Part shown: piece by piece, positions 33,690 to 46,799 of the stretch
Layout of the letters: each line of letters begins with the position of its first letter
Numbering within the stretch: position 1 is the first letter of the stretch
Source: Branchinecta lynchi
Lineage: Eukaryota > Arthropoda > Branchiopoda > Anostraca > Branchinectidae
Direction: 5' to 3'
Assembly: GCA_023053575.1 (NCBI GenBank)
Contig: JAKZAP010000014.1
Location: 17,262,938-17,326,937, forward strand
DNA: 64,000 nucleotides
Translations under genes and position numbers: made by a program
The notes under the pieces: generated by a model
The model's input: only the letters and a program-made list of their open reading frames with translations
Database searches by the model: none
What the model was told of the DNA's origin: nothing

Positions 33690-34290
33690 AGGAAAGGCAA
33701 GAGAAAAGCAGGAAAGAATACTAAAATCAGGAAGGGCAAACTAAAACGAGGAAATCGAGGATTCGAAAAACTGGCAAGCCTTTCCTCTGTTTAGTATCCC
33801 GTGAGGGGTCGGAAACTTACATTTGTAACAGTTCACCTTTTCCTCCTTTTAGTATTCGATTAAACTGGCACGCTGTGCCGTGCTTTTCCTCAGTTAATTT
33901 CTCGTGAGGGGTCGGCAACTTACATTTGTAAAAGTTCACCTTTTCCTCCTTTTAGTACCTTGTCGGTAGGCGATGATGATTCCAGCGAGGGTTCGGCAAC
34001 TAAGATATTTCAAGTCCACCATTTCTTTCCTGGTTTTAGTAGCTTGTCACGGAGAGTACCAAAACGAGGAAAGAAATTAGGAATTCTAAAAAACTGGCAA
34101 GCCTTTCCTCTACGGGGTCAGCAACTAACATTTGTAAAAGTTAGCCTTTTAGTATTAGAAAAAACTGGCAAGCTGTGCCATACTTTTCCTCTGTTTAGTA
34201 TCTCGTGAGGTGTGGGCAACTTACGCTTGTAAAATTAAAAAAAAATGGAATTTGCCGACCCCTCACTAAACAAATGAAAGGCTTGCCAGT
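33690..34290 (+). repeat. Minisatellite with GTGAGGGGTCGGCAACTTAC units
   Basis: Four to five imperfect units carry CGTGAGGGGTCGGCAACTT, ACATTTGTAAAAGTTCACC, TTTTCCTCCTTTTAGTA, and alternating AGGAAAGG / GGCAAGCCTTTCCTC in both orientations, spaced ~85-105 bp. Confidence 0.6.
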
Positions 34291-34329
34291 TTTTTCGAAT
34301 ACCAATCGATAATACAAATAGAGATCACC

Positions 34330-34560
34330 CACATTTTTGAGATTCGGTAAAAATTTTGGGTATTGGGTAATTGTTCGGTGTTTTTTCGACAGCAGAACTG
34401 TTCGATAGATTTACGGGAATTCGGTAGTTATACAGAATCCTAAATAGGCTATCTGTACAAATGTCTTCGCTATAATGATCGGGATTCGGTATAGTTGCCA
34501 GTATTCGGTAGTTATCACGAATTTGGTGAGAGAATTTACTGAAATCATTTGGTAATTTTT
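34330..34560 (+). repeat. Repeat J, left part (interrupted by HEL-A)
   Basis: ATTCGGTAGTTATACAGAAT, CCTAAATAGGCTATC and AATGATCGGGATTCGGTA boxes recur at 36840-37195. Confidence 0.5.
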
Positions 34561-36837
34561 ATGGCACTTGAGCTTACTCAAGTGCCATATAGCGATCTGT
34601 CGGTCTGTCGGTCCCGGTTTTGCTAGTTCTGGCACTTCTTGAAAAGCTAGGACGATGAAACTTGGCAGGCATATCAGGAACTGGACCAGATTAAATTAGA
34701 AATTGTCGCTTCCTCGATCCGACCATCTGGAGGGGAGTGGAGGGAGGGGGAATCCGGAAAAAATAGGAAAAATGATATATTTTTAGCTTACGAACGGGTG
34801 ATCGGATCTTAATGAAACTTGATATATGGAAGGACTTCGTGTCTCAGACCCTCCATTTTATCCAGACCGGATCCGGTGACACTGGGGGGAGTTGCAGGGG
34901 GAAACCGGAAATCTTGGAAAACACTTCGAGTGGAGGGATCCGGATGAAAATTGGTGGAAAGTACAAGCAAAAGTCCTAGATACGTGACTGATATAACCGG
35001 AACGGATTCACTTACTTTGGGGGAGTTGGGGGGGGGGGGAGAAGTCCAAATTTGTAGTGATCCCGCGAGTTCCGTGTTTCCTGATGTGCTGGGACGATGG
35101 AAATTGACAGGCATGTCTTGGACCCGACCAGATTAAATAGGAAATCGTCAATTCCCCGATTCAACCATCTGGGGGGGGGGGTGGGGGGTGGAGGGAGGGT
35201 GAAGCCAAAATTTGACGTATTTTTAGCTTGCGAACGGGTGATCGGATCTTGATGAAAATTGATATTTAGGATGACCTCGTGTCTCAGACATCTCACTTTA
35301 AATCCGGGCCGGATCCGATGACACTGGGGGGAGTTGAAGGAGGGAACCGGAAATTTTTAGAAACGCTTAAAGTGGAGGGATCGGGATGAAACTTGGTGGG
35401 AAAAACAAGCACAGGTCCTAGACACGTCATTGACATAACCGGACCGGATCAGGGCACTGTGGGGGAGTTGGGGTGGGGGTCCGGATTTCTAGCGATCCCG
35501 CGAGTTCGGCATACTTCCTGATGTCCTAGGGCGATGAAACTTGGCAGGTATGTCAGGGATCCGAACAGATTAAATTGAGAACAGCCGTTTCCCCGACCCG
35601 ACCATCGTGGGGGGAGTGGGTGGATGGGGAGTCCGGAATCTAGTGGCGTGCATAACTTTTGAACGGGTGATCGGATTTGAATGAAACTTGTCTGGTGAGC
35701 TATCGCCTCGGACGTTCAGTGTCACGTCTGGGTCGGGTCCGATACCTGTGGGGATGGGGGGGGTGAAACTCAAGAAACTCTAAAAGCAGAGGGATTGGGA
35801 CGAAACTTAAAGGATGGAACAAGCATTAGGCCAAGATGAAATTGACGGAGCCAGATGGTTTCGGGGCTCTGTGGGGGGAGTTGGAGGGGGTTTCCTGGAA
35901 TTCCGGTAGTCGTGAGTTAGAATAGTTCCAGATGTAAAACGACAACGAAACTTTGCAGGCATATTAGCGACCCGAATTATCTTGACTTAAGAACCTGACA
36001 CAACATACCCCCGGAAACTTCCGTTCCTAGATCCGAGCATTTTTTGGGGAGCAAGAGAAGAGAAATATGGAAATTGACTTCTATAAATTGCGAACGAGTG
36101 GTCTGATTCGAGTGAAACTTCATGGGTGATACGAATCGATGGCCTCGACATGTAAAACATGCGTTCGAACCATATGCGACCACGATTAGGGGAATTGGGG
36201 GTGGGGGGACTTTTGACATGCACAAAAACCAAACGGATGAACCGAATGAGATGCAAATTAGACAGTGCCGAGTTTATGCGGCCTAGATTTGTTATTTGGC
36301 GTCCGGGCCGGATTCGGCCAAGGTAGGGGGGGGGGGGGGTACTGGAAACTTGCAGATAGGCTATGGTCCAATTTCAGTCAAACTTGATGGACAGGAACAG
36401 GGAATTAAGAGATTGGGCCCGGACCGGCTCCGACAACGTTGGTGGGAGGGGGGGGGGGGTACCGGAACTCTCCGAAAATGCTCAGATTCGAGTGAAACTT
36501 GATAGATGGTATAAACGAAGAAGCTTTAGGTGGTCGATTTTTTTTTATTCCGAACCAGATTCGGCCACGGTAGGTGGAGATAGAGTGAGTACCGGAAATT
36601 GTGTAGCACGTCTAAGGATGAAACAAATGGATTTATTGGAATGAAAGTTTGAACAGTCATGTGCATTTGCTACGGACAATCGAGACGATGCCGGAACTGT
36701 TCAGAAATGAGTGAAACTAAATATCCTATTTCTATTTCCGAACCGCATTTTTGGATGGCGGGTGTGTTTTGTGACGTTCTCATCTACTTTCTTGTACAGC
36801 CTACTCGTACAAGTGCCATATGAGCTCTTAGCTCTTG
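34561..36837 (+). mobile_element. HEL-A element 7 (complete, inserted in repeat J)
   Basis: Left palindrome ATGGCACTTGAG/CTCAAGTGCCAT at 34561-34588 with GTCGGTCTGTCGGTC; right end ACAAGTGCCATATGAGCTC, TTAGCTCTT to 36837. About seven diverged modules (~275-290 bp) with GATGAAACTTG boxes, GGACCGGATCCG and G runs up to 14. Repeat J lies on both sides. Confidence 0.65.
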
Positions 36838-37195
36838 TTCGATGGCGGAACTATTCGGTATATTTATGGAGATTCCGTAGTTACACAGAATCCCAAATAA
36901 GCTATTGGTTCGAAATTATTTGGTATCATGATTGATATTCGGTAATTTATTCAGTATAGTTTCCAGGATTAGGAAGTTAACCACGAATTCTGACTTTGTT
37001 CCAGTTTTGACGAAAGTATACCGAATATGAATCTTGTTCGGTAGTCTTCCGATACCAAAACAATTCGGTAAAATAACCGGGATACGGTAGTTATACAGAA
37101 TCCTGAACATGCTATCGGTCTAAACTTATTCGGTATAATAACTGAGATTCGGTAATTCATTCGTTATAATTGCCAGGATTCAGAAGTTGCCACGA
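36838..37195 (+). repeat. Repeat J, right part
   Basis: Two units with TTCGGTA.AATTCGG-like boxes and GTAGTTA(T/C)ACAGAATCC, at 36870 and 37088, ~225 bp apart. Confidence 0.5.
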
Positions 37196-37199
37196 ACCT

Positions 37200-37299
37200 C
37201 GAAACTCAGAAGAGATCGAGTGAAGCACTGGTCGCAGACAAAAGGGATGGATCTATGATAACATCCATAGTCCTCACTTTTATTTTGGATCCCAAAAAG
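37200..37299 (-). mobile_element. HEL-B end fragment
   Basis: On the minus strand it reads TTTTTGGGATCCAAAATAAA then GTGAGGACTATGG; only the left end remains. Confidence 0.35.
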
Positions 37300-37384
37300 A
37301 ATATCTAATCATAAATATTTCGAAAACTCCGCCTGCAGAACTTATCGTAATATTCTCTGTCATTTGACAGGGGTTTTAAGCCAG

Positions 37385-37620
37385 TTTTAGGATTGAGATT
37401 TCGAAACATTAAAAGCTAGAATTTGGATGGAAATCAAATTGGGAGGAAAAAGCCAAACAAAAATTCGCCTGCGGCGCTCACTTTATGTGATTATAGGTAG
37501 TATAATGACTAGACTACAGTTGCTGCTACTGCCGGAACGTCGGTCTATCCGGTCCTACAGAAAAAAAAATGGATTCCGAAAATTTTCGCCTGCGGCGCTC
37601 GATTTAATTTTCTATTGACT
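37385..37620 (+). repeat. Dispersed repeat R, copy 2
   Basis: TTCGCCTGCGGCGCTC occurs twice (37459 and 37584), with TTTCGAAACATTAAAAGCTAGAA upstream in shortened form, as at 5490-5600. Confidence 0.4.
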
Positions 37621-39080
37621 ATAATAGATAGATGTTGCTACTGCAATCATGACCTGCAATATATTCTACATGTGGGATTCGCCAAAACACCGCTTAATAG
37701 TTGGCTTATCGTCGTTCGCTGCTCTTTATTGTTGCTCTTCCTACGTAATGCTTTCTGTTCCATAATTTAAAGCTTAAATTCTTAGTTCTAGGACTCGGTA
37801 AGAACTTTGAAAGATACGGTAAAATTTTGGCTCTGCACCCCCCCCCCCCCACCGAAAATGCACTTGCGACGCCCCTGCCCATGGTACAAAGTGCTGCGAT
37901 TTCGCGCAGAATTCTGCGTCATGCAACATACGACACAAATCGTGCGACAAGCAACGCAGAACTTTTGCGTTTTGTCGCAGTGTTGGATGCGTTGAAATAT
38001 TTCAACTGATCCGACATGACGCATGCGATTCTTGAGTGAAAGAAAAGACAAAAACAAAGACTAGTTAATTTTCAAGACTAAAAATTGCTCTACCTTGGTC
38101 TGACTGTAATCCTAGGATGGCTGAATGCAAAATATCTTCTGAATAAACATGTATTAACCTGTTTTGAACAAGATGACATATGGGATTTGACTGACTATTT
38201 CCTAATGATGGGTGGTATTCAGGTGGGTAATCTCCCAGCATCTTCAGACTCTGTTTCCCCAAGGGTTTCTTTGTCCTTTTGTAGAATAATCTCGTCGGAA
38301 AATTTCGTTTTCCATTTGCGTCTGCGTGGTAGTGGGAACGTCCACGCGATTCTGTCGCACGTCAGAAAATCAAAGAAAAAACCGTGTCGCACACGAAGTA
38401 GCAGTGTGAACCAAGGGTTCTGCGAACATTCCTGCGATTCTATCGCACGTCGGAAAATCAAAGAAGATCGTGTCCTTATAACGCAGCACTATGCAGCAGG
38501 GGTACGACCTTTTCACACCCGGATGTCTAGAGGAGGGTAGAGGCGGAACAGAACGGTTAGTGTGGTGAGGGGGTTCCGTAGAAATACCCTTCTCCTTTCT
38601 GAGCTTAGCCTAAATCGGCCTAAAAGAGGAGCCTGAAGAGTATAGGCATCTAGGCTAGTTCCGGATTTGTTCATTGTGCCTTATCAGGTACTGATGTATT
38701 AGATGCGGTTTTGTCAGGACAACTAAGTTGCCTACTGATCCTTCGTTTTAGTTGGGTGGTTGAACAACCTACAGCATGTCCGATCTGTTTTGCCTTGCTG
38801 CAAGAAACCAGTCAGTCTACCACCGTGCTTACGTGACACCCCTTTAAGCGAGGGGTAAGAAGGATGCGCATTTGAAATACGATAGGTCGACTGAAAGCGG
38901 GCTTGTTTGGGATGATTTATTGTGACTGACTTGTGAACACGTGTCGTGAACACGACTATACCATTTCTCTTTCTAATATCCTAACACCATACACCATTAT
39001 TATAATTCACAAACATGGGGAACGGCATCCAACCTTTAACGCAATCAACCCATTCGCGTCGTTCTCAAATTAATTGCTTG
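37621..39080. other. No gene recognised; hAT-like end and short inverted boxes
   Basis: A G/C-run end GACGCCCCTG (37867-37877) resembles a hAT terminus without a partner. 38340-38460 contains GCGATTCT(G/A)TCGCACGTC twice. The 151-codon ORF at 38085-38540 spans these repeats and has no domain. Confidence 0.35.
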
Positions 39081-40174
39081 TTCTTGGGATCCCAAAACGT
39101 AAGTGGAGGGATACCTATGACATCGGAAAAGTTGTTCGTCTGTCCGTCCGTCCGTCTGTGAGCACGATAACTCTCGAAGGGAATGAGATATTTTGATGAA
39201 ACTTGGTGTAACGATTCTTTGGGTCAAGACTAAGGTCGAGTTCATAGATGGGCCCTGTAGCCCTATATTTGGGGGTGGGGTTCAAATTAAGGGACAAAAA
39301 AAACTATTGTTAAACAGCTAATATGATAGTTGATTATGAGGTAAGAAGACATGTTGAGTACGATGGTGAAAATCATTTTCTCGCCGGACAAGTAGTTCGT
39401 CCGAAATCCGGCAAAAATCGGAAAGCTTGTTAAAAGTAAAAGTTTCATTTGAAGTTGATTAAATGTTCGATTAAAGGGTAAGAAAACATGCTGAACACGA
39501 GGGTGAAAACTATTTTCTCACTGGACAAGTAGTTCGTCCGGAATCCGGCAAAACCGGAAAGTTGGTTAGAAGTAAAAGTTTCATTTGAAGTTGATTAAAT
39601 GTTTGATTGAAGGGTAAGGACACATGTTGAACAAGATGGTAAAACCATTTTATCGCCGGACAACTAGTTCGCCTGGAATCCGGCCAAAACCGGAAAATAT
39701 GTTAAAAGCAAAAGTTTTATCTCAAGTTGATTAGATAATAGATTTAGGGGTAAGAAGAGACGCTGTGTCCGTATATGACAATCAATTTTTATCCAGACAA
39801 ATACTTAGTCCGGAATCCGGCTTTACCCGCATTTATTTCTAAGTCAAAGTTTTATTTGAAGTTGATTAGATGTTTTTTATAGGGATAAGGAGATACGCTG
39901 GATTCATTTCTGAATTTTCTTTTGTTGCTCCACTAGTAGTTCGCTCGAATTCGGGCGAAACCGCAAATTTGGCAGACGTAAAGCAGGAAGTTTCGGTCAG
40001 TATCGTCAAAATAGATATTGCTTATAGAGGTATAGATAGATAGATAGGTAGAATATCTAACTTGGTTTTCTCTGGTGATTAGCGTGGCGAAGACTGGATC
40101 TGGCGAAGACAAGACCCAAGTGTCTTGATCAAATCTTAGATTTTTGGGATCCCATCGACACCTTTGGTCTTGTT
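39081..40174 (+). mobile_element. HEL-B element 6 (complete)
   Basis: Left end TTCTTGGGATCCCAAAACGT, GTCTGTCCGTCCGTCCGTCT, GATGAAACTTGGTGTAACG. Modules have ACATG(C/T)TGA boxes at 39343, 39480, 39616, 39752 and 39887, a period of 135-137 bp. Right end TTTTTGGGATCCCATCGACA to TTGGTCTTGTT at 40174. Confidence 0.7.
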
Positions 40175-41020
40175 CTACAAAGATCTTTCTCTTTTCTTGT
40201 TCTTTCTTTGTCACAATGTGAAATCTGTTTTGAGCTTTCGAAACATACCACTAGATTAGCGTACAGTCATATCCAGTCCTGGTTTGAACTTTGACGAGGT
40301 GTCCTAGATCTTGCCAATTGCAAAATGTTCCCGATTTACTGCTTCAAGTGGATGTGTCCCTTTGGCATTCGTATGGACAAATCTCAAGCTTCATTTGAAC
40401 GGGCACCACGGAGGTTTCATGACCATCCTTTTCTGTTAAGCATATTTCCCTTTATCTCTAAGCCTTATTCCCTGGGAATCAGATGGGACTGCTACTGCCC
40501 TCATCTATTAAGTCTCTCAATGAGTTATCATAGTCCCTTCGGGAAAGGGGAATATCCTGACTGCTCGTCTTACTGCTGTCGTCTGTTACTCTTCTCTCTT
40601 CGCCCTTTTCTCTCTTTGCTTCATTTAAAACGCGTTTTGATCACACGGTCAGAAGTTTCATAACAGACAACACAAGGATGCGCGGCTTCAACAGACTATG
40701 CGTAAGAGACACGATTTGAGATGTAATCTGTTGTCGCGAAAAATCTTATGCATAAAATGTTATCCAGAACAGGCATTGCCAGGAAGAGCCGAAAAACCGC
40801 CAATAAAGCATCTACTGAATTCTCCGACATCGTCAACAAATAAAAAAGTCAGCAGATATTTTTTTGGCCATTTTTTTGCTCTTCTGGCTATGCTTGTTAT
40901 GCATAACGTGTTCAAACACAATGGATAACATCCGAAGTGTTGAGAGTTGTCACCTATGACACAATCTGGCAGTTAAGTGAGTCTGTAGCAATGAAGCAGC
41001 TAGCGAAATGCTTCTGTATT
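40175..41020. other. No gene recognised
   Basis: The 112-codon plus ORF (40325-40663) is Ser/Pro/Cys-rich with no known domain, signal sequence or splice context. Confidence 0.35.
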
Positions 41021-41023
41021 TTT

Positions 41024-43204
41024 ATGGCACTTGCCCTTCGGCCAAGTGCCATATAGCGATCGCAATTTCTGTCCGTCCGTCGGTCTGTCGGTCTGTCCAG
41101 GTTTTGCTAGTTCGGGCACTTCCACATAAGCTAGGACGATAAAACTTGGCAGGCGTATCAGGGACCCCAAATAATTAAGTTGGAAATAGTCACTTCCCCG
41201 ATCCGAGCACCGTGGGGGGAGTGGAGGGAGGGGGAATCCGGAATCTTGAGGTATTTTTAACTTTTGAACGGGTGATCGGATCTCGATGAAACTTGATATT
41301 TGGAACGACATCATGCCCCAGACGACCCACTTAAAATCCGGACCGGATCCGGTGACTTTTGGGGGGAGCTGGAGGGGGCAACCGGAAATCTTGGGAAACG
41401 CTATGAGTGGAGGGATCGAGATGAAACTTGGTGGGAAGACACCTAGCAAACACTAGATACATCATTGACATAACCGAGCCGATTCGGGCACTGTGGGGGG
41501 GAGTGGAGGGAGGGGGAATCCGGAATCTTGAGGTATTTATAACTTTTGAACAGGTGATCAGATCTCGATGGAACTTGATATTGGGAAAGACCTCATGCCT
41601 CAGACGACCCACTTAAAATCCGGACCGGATCCGGTGACTTTTGGGGGGAGCTGGAGGGGGCAACCGGAAATCTTGGGAACCGCTATGAGTGGAGGGATCG
41701 AGATGAAACTTGGTGGGAAGAGACCTAGCAAACACTAGATACATCATTGACATAACCGAGCCGATTCGGGTACTGTGGGGGAGTGGAGGGAGGGGGAATC
41801 CGGAATCTTGAGGTATTTATAACTTTTGAACGGGTGATCGGATCTCGATGGAACTTGATATTTGGAAAGACCTCATACCTCAGACGACCCACTTAAAATC
41901 TGGACCGGATCCGGTGACTTTTGGGGGGAGCTGCAGGGGGCAACCGGAAATCTTGGGAAACGCTATGAGTGGAGGGATCGAGATGAAACTTGGTGGGAAG
42001 ACACCTAGCAAACACTAGATACATCATTGACATAACCGAGCCGATTCGGGCACTGTGGGGGGAGTGGAGGGAGGGGGAATCCGGAATCTTGAGGTATTTA
42101 TAACTTTTGAACAGGTGATCGGATCTCGATGGAACTTGATATTTGGAAAGACCTCATGCCTCAGACGACCCACTTAAAATCCGGACCGGATCTGGTGACT
42201 TTTTGGGGGAGCTGGAGGAGGCAACCGGAAATCTGGGGAAACGCTATGAGTGGAGGGGTCGAGATGAAACTTGGTGGGAAGACACCTAGCAAACACTAGA
42301 TACATAATTGACATGACCGAGCCGATTCGGGCACTGTCGGGGGAGTGGAGGGAGGGGGAATCCGGAATCTTGAGGTATTTATAACTTTTGAACGGGTGAC
42401 CGGATCTCGATGAAACTTGATATTTGGAACGACCTCGTGCCTCAGACGACCCACTTAAAATCCGGACCGGATCCGGTGACTTTTGGGGGGAGCTGGAGGG
42501 GGCAACCGGAAATCTTGGGAAACGCTGTGAGTGGAGGGATCGAGATGAAACTTGGTGGGAAGACACCTAGCAAACACTAGATACATCATTGACATAACCG
42601 AGCCAATTCGGGCACTGTGGGGGGAGTGGAGGGAGGGGGAATCTGGAATCTTGAGGTATTTATAACTTTTGAACGGGTTATCGGATTTCGATGGAACTTG
42701 ATATTTGGAAAGGCCTCATGCCTCAGACGACACACTTAAAATCCGGACCGGATCCGGTGACTTTTGGGGGGAGCTGGAGGGGGCAACCGGAAATCTTGGG
42801 AAACGCTATGAGTGGAGGGATCGAGATGAAACTTGGTGGGAAGACACCTAGCAAACACTAGATTCATTGACATGACCGAGCCGATTCGGGCACTGTCGGG
42901 GGAGTGGAGGGAGGTGGAATCCGGAATCTTGAGGTATTTATAACTTTTGAACGGGTTATCGGATCTCGATGGAACTTGATATTTGGAAAGGCCTCATGCC
43001 TCAGACGACCCACTTAAAATCCGGACCGGATCCGGTGACTTTTGGGGGGAGCTGGAGGGGAGAGCCGGAAATATTGGAAAACGCTATGAGTGGAGGGATC
43101 GAGGTGAAACTTGGTGTGAAGACACCTAGCAAACACTAGATATATCATTGACATAACCGAGCCGTGCCTACTCTTAACAAGTGCCATATGAGCTCGTAGC
43201 TCTT
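41024..43204 (+). mobile_element. HEL-A element 8 (complete, seven homogeneous ~281-bp modules)
   Basis: Left palindrome ATGGCACTTGCC/GGCCAAGTGCCAT (41024-41053), GTCCGTCCGTCGGTCTGTCG, then seven copies of one module. The box GTGGAGGGAGGGGGAATCC (one or two variants) starts at 41221, 41503, 41783, 42064, 42344, 42626 and 42904, so steps are 278-282 bp. Right end AACAAGTGCCATATGAGCTC, GTAGCTCTT to 43204. ORFs read across modules and are not genes. Confidence 0.75.
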
Positions 43205-43349
43205 GTTTTATCGTTCAGTTGTTTATTCACCTTTAACATAACCAACATTCAACATATTCATATACCAATACTACGTCTTAACATGTGACAATAGGTCACC
43301 TGTGCAAGGCGGACAACAATGCACCAAAAACTATTTGTCAACAATTTTT

Positions 43350-45085
43350 ATGGCACTTGAGCTTACTCAAGTGCCATATAGCGATCGTAATGTCTGTCTG
43401 TCTGTCGGTCTGTCGGTCTGTTCGCATTTTGCTAGTTTGGTCACTTCCACATGACCTAGGACGATAAAACTTGGCACGCATATCAGGGACCCAACCGGAT
43501 TAACTTGGAAATAATCACTTCCCCGATCCGACCATCAATGGGGAGTGGCAACATGGGGAATCCGGAAATTAGCAACATTCATAACTTTGGAACAGATAAT
43601 CGGGCGTGCATTAAACTTGACAGGTATCAAGAACAAATGTCTCGGATGTTCAATGTCAAATTCGGATCGGATCCGATAACTGGGAGGGGGACGCCCGAAA
43701 TCTCTTGAAATGCATTTTCTAGTTTTCGTCAGACCCCTACCCCTTTCTTCGCACTAGTATAGCTCTACGCATGGATGAGTCATTCTTTCATCACACTTAG
43801 TATAGCCGTACTCGTGGATGATTTGCTAGGATTCGTTCGCAGAGAGCTACGTCAATCGAAGGTCGAAGGGGTTGGCAAAATTTGTTGTTGAACCTTAGTA
43901 GGTGTTGATATAGCGGATAATCGTGCGTGCATCAAACTTGACAGGTATGAAGAACAAATGTCTTGGATGTTCATTTTCAAATTCGGATCGGATCCGATAA
44001 CTGGTGGGGGCTGAAGGGCTGGAGAACTCGTAATGCTTTTTCTAGTTTTCGTCAAACCCCTACCCCTTTCTTCGCACTTGTATAGCTCTGTGCATGGATG
44101 ACACATTCTTTCATCACACTACTATAGTTCTGCTCGTGGCTGGGTCATTCTTTGCTAGAATTCGTTCGGAGAGAAATAGATCAATCTAAGGTTGAAGGGG
44201 TTGGCAAATTATGTTGTTTGATATAGACTAGGGGGTGCTAGGATGATGAAACTTGGCAGGCATATCAGAGCCCCGACCAAACCAACCTGGAAATAATCAG
44301 TTTCCCGATCCGACCATTTTGGGGGAGTGGAGGGTGAGGGAATCCGGAAAATTGAGTGGTGTGTAACTTTCGAACGGGTGATCGGATTGAAATGAAACTT
44401 AATTCCTGAATAAATGACATATCTCTGATGTTCCATTTGAAGTCCGAACTGGATTCGACAGCTATGGAGGAGTTGGGGGAGGGGGGAGACCGGAAATCCC
44501 GAGAAACGGTTAGAATGGAGGGATCGGAGTGAAACTTGCTGGGAATAACCAGCATCTGCTCCAGATAAATCGTTTACACATATGGACTGGATACGGGCAC
44601 TTGAGTGGAGGGGTGTTTCCCGGAATTCCGGTGATGGCGGTTCTGGGGATTTTCACGACGAAACTTGGGAGGCGTATCAGGGACCCTATCAAACTGACAT
44701 GTAAATAAAAATTTACTCGATCCGATAGTCGTGGGGGAGTAGAGGAAGGGGGAATCCGGAATATTGAGTCATGCGCAACTTTGGAACGGGTGATCGAATT
44801 TGAGTGAAATTTTGTAATTGAACAGAGAACAAAATATGTGACCGACTTAGACTGGAGAGATAGGGATGGAACTTTGTGGGAATAACTAATAGATGCTCCG
44901 GATAAATCATTTACAGAACCGGGTTGGCTCAGGCGACTGTGGGGGGAGTTTAAGGGGGAGTTCGGAATCCAGGTGATCGCGAGTAAAGGTACTTCCAAAT
45001 GTGCTAGGCCGATGAAACTTGGCTGGAATATTAGAAATTCGACAAGATTGGCTTAGAATTCGCCACTTTCCAAATCCTACCATTC
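43350..45085 (+). mobile_element. HEL-A element 9 (left end intact, right end lost)
   Basis: Left palindrome ATGGCACTTGAG/CTCAAGTGCCAT at 43350-43377, GTCTGTCTGTCGGTCTGTCG, then four to five modules. A ~330-bp direct duplication (TTTTCTAGTTTTCGTCA..CCCTACCCCTTTC at 43717 and 44039) interrupts the early modules. The 162-codon minus ORF at 44510-44998 follows the modules. Confidence 0.55.
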
Positions 45086-46319
45086 CTTAAAGTACCAATC
45101 ATGACCGCAAATTAAGAAAAATACTTTTAAGCAAAATATGCATTTTCATGATCCCCATGACCTCATTGCCATTTTTTCCTCTAGGGTTTTGCTTACAAAT
45201 AGGGTCTGCTCTTAGTGCTTCGAGCGGACGGTCAGGTTCAGTAGGTCTCAGGCTGTCGGCACCATCTTTTTTTCCGCTCGGGAAACACTGATCGTGTGTC
45301 TGCTCCATAGCCTCCATAAGAACAAATTATACTACCAACTTCGTAACATTTGGATCAGTTCTGACATTACGCCATCTATCACCATTTAATTTACATGCTC
45401 ACTCGTTCAGAGAAAAAGTTTTAGCGTGTCTAGTTAGAAATATAAATTGTGGTTTAGTCTGTAAGTTACTCAGCCGAGGCAATACTGTATATGTTTAAGT
45501 CGAAAACACGCCAGTGATCCTCAGGAAGAAGGAGTAAGCGTCTACGTAACGACCCAAACTTAACGACTCAAATCCTGTGTCAACCAATGACGGCGATCCT
45601 TGGAAGCAGATGTGACACCACTTCTAAAGAAATAGAAAACCGTGATTTTCCGGGTGTTTTCTTGATCAGCTAATTATCCCTCTAGGATGAAGTGCGAGGG
45701 ATAAATATAAATTCGGATATTTCGGCTGCAATTCCGGCAAACCGTCCTCAGCGAAAGCGAGGTTTTCTATTTCTTTCGTAATGAATGGTCAGCTTGGCTT
45801 CAAACCTTATATACACCACTTCTGCCTTTCTTCTGCTAGGTACCCAGAGAGGCCGGAGATCTTACATCGGCAAGGAGAGATAGTCATCAAGAGTAATAAT
45901 GAACGACTGTAATTTGGTCAGAAAAATGTCCGGTGTTTTCCGGTTGAAACCTAACGTGCGCCGGAAAATGGCTTTATCTGGAGGATCTGAAACAAAATGG
46001 TAATTACCTTTGTTATTGATTTAATAACCATCATATTGCAAAATTGTACCCGGAGACAGAGTAAGTAATTAAAAAATAAAAATAAAAATGGAAGAAGAAA
46101 GAAAGGACATGAATGGTAATAAAATAAACTTGCAATCTCCTCAGTGGTGGCCCGAAGCACAGGCCAGGGGGGGGGGGGAGGCTAATTTCAACGACTTCTG
46201 CGTCACAATGTACGACTCGAAACTCTCGAAAGTACCGACAAGAAAGCACCGTTGCCGCTGTGCGGCCACGGAGCACATTTCCCATTTTCAACTTACGCGA
46301 AAAATTGAAGCCTTTAATG
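45086..46319. other. No gene recognised
   Basis: Unique-looking sequence. No intron-exon pattern or domain seen. Confidence 0.35.
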
Positions 46320-46670
46320 CCTATGTAGGATAAATTAAAGTAAGCGCCGCAGGCTAAATTCTTTTAATCTGCCTTTTTCTGGTAGAATTTAAATATACTT
46401 TCTATACGAGTTCTAGTGTTTAATGTGCATCAAATCCCAAAATTTCCAAGTCTCATCGCCAAAATGACACACTGTTCTAATCGAGAATACTATGAAATGC
46501 GCCAAAGGCGTAATTTTTGGAAACGCCGAGGAGAAGACCCAAATGAAAACTGGAGAATATCTATGAAGTCGCAAATCTGCCGGTCTAAAAAAAGGACAGA
46601 ACTGTCGCAATCCTGAATAAAGTAGACACAAAGTAGATTTGTTCCATTTTATTTGCCCATTCGGCATCCT
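46320..46670 (-). repeat. Dispersed repeat R, copy 3 (reversed)
   Basis: AAATTAAAGTAAGCGCCGCA is the reverse of the R core. The upstream part matches 5265-5460 in reverse (GACAGTTCTGTCC, GACCGGCAGATTT). Confidence 0.4.
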
Positions 46671-46799
46671 ATATTTTCAGAACTAAAACAAAAGCATGTG
46701 AGACGATGGTGAAACTACATAAAAGGAAATCTGAAAGCAAATCTATCTTCCTCAGTCTTCTTCTGTGACCTTAATTACCAGCAACTTAGGTCCGCCTCA

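Noticed and set aside
38085..38540. 151-codon plus ORF
   Set aside because: Spans short repeated CTGTCGCACGTC boxes; no recognisable domain.
41024..43204. CRISPR-like array
   Set aside because: Modules are 281 bp of continuous similarity, with no short repeats separated by unique spacers, in a eukaryotic context.
44510..44998. 162-codon minus ORF
   Set aside because: Falls within HEL-A modules; similar frames recur in other modules with stops.
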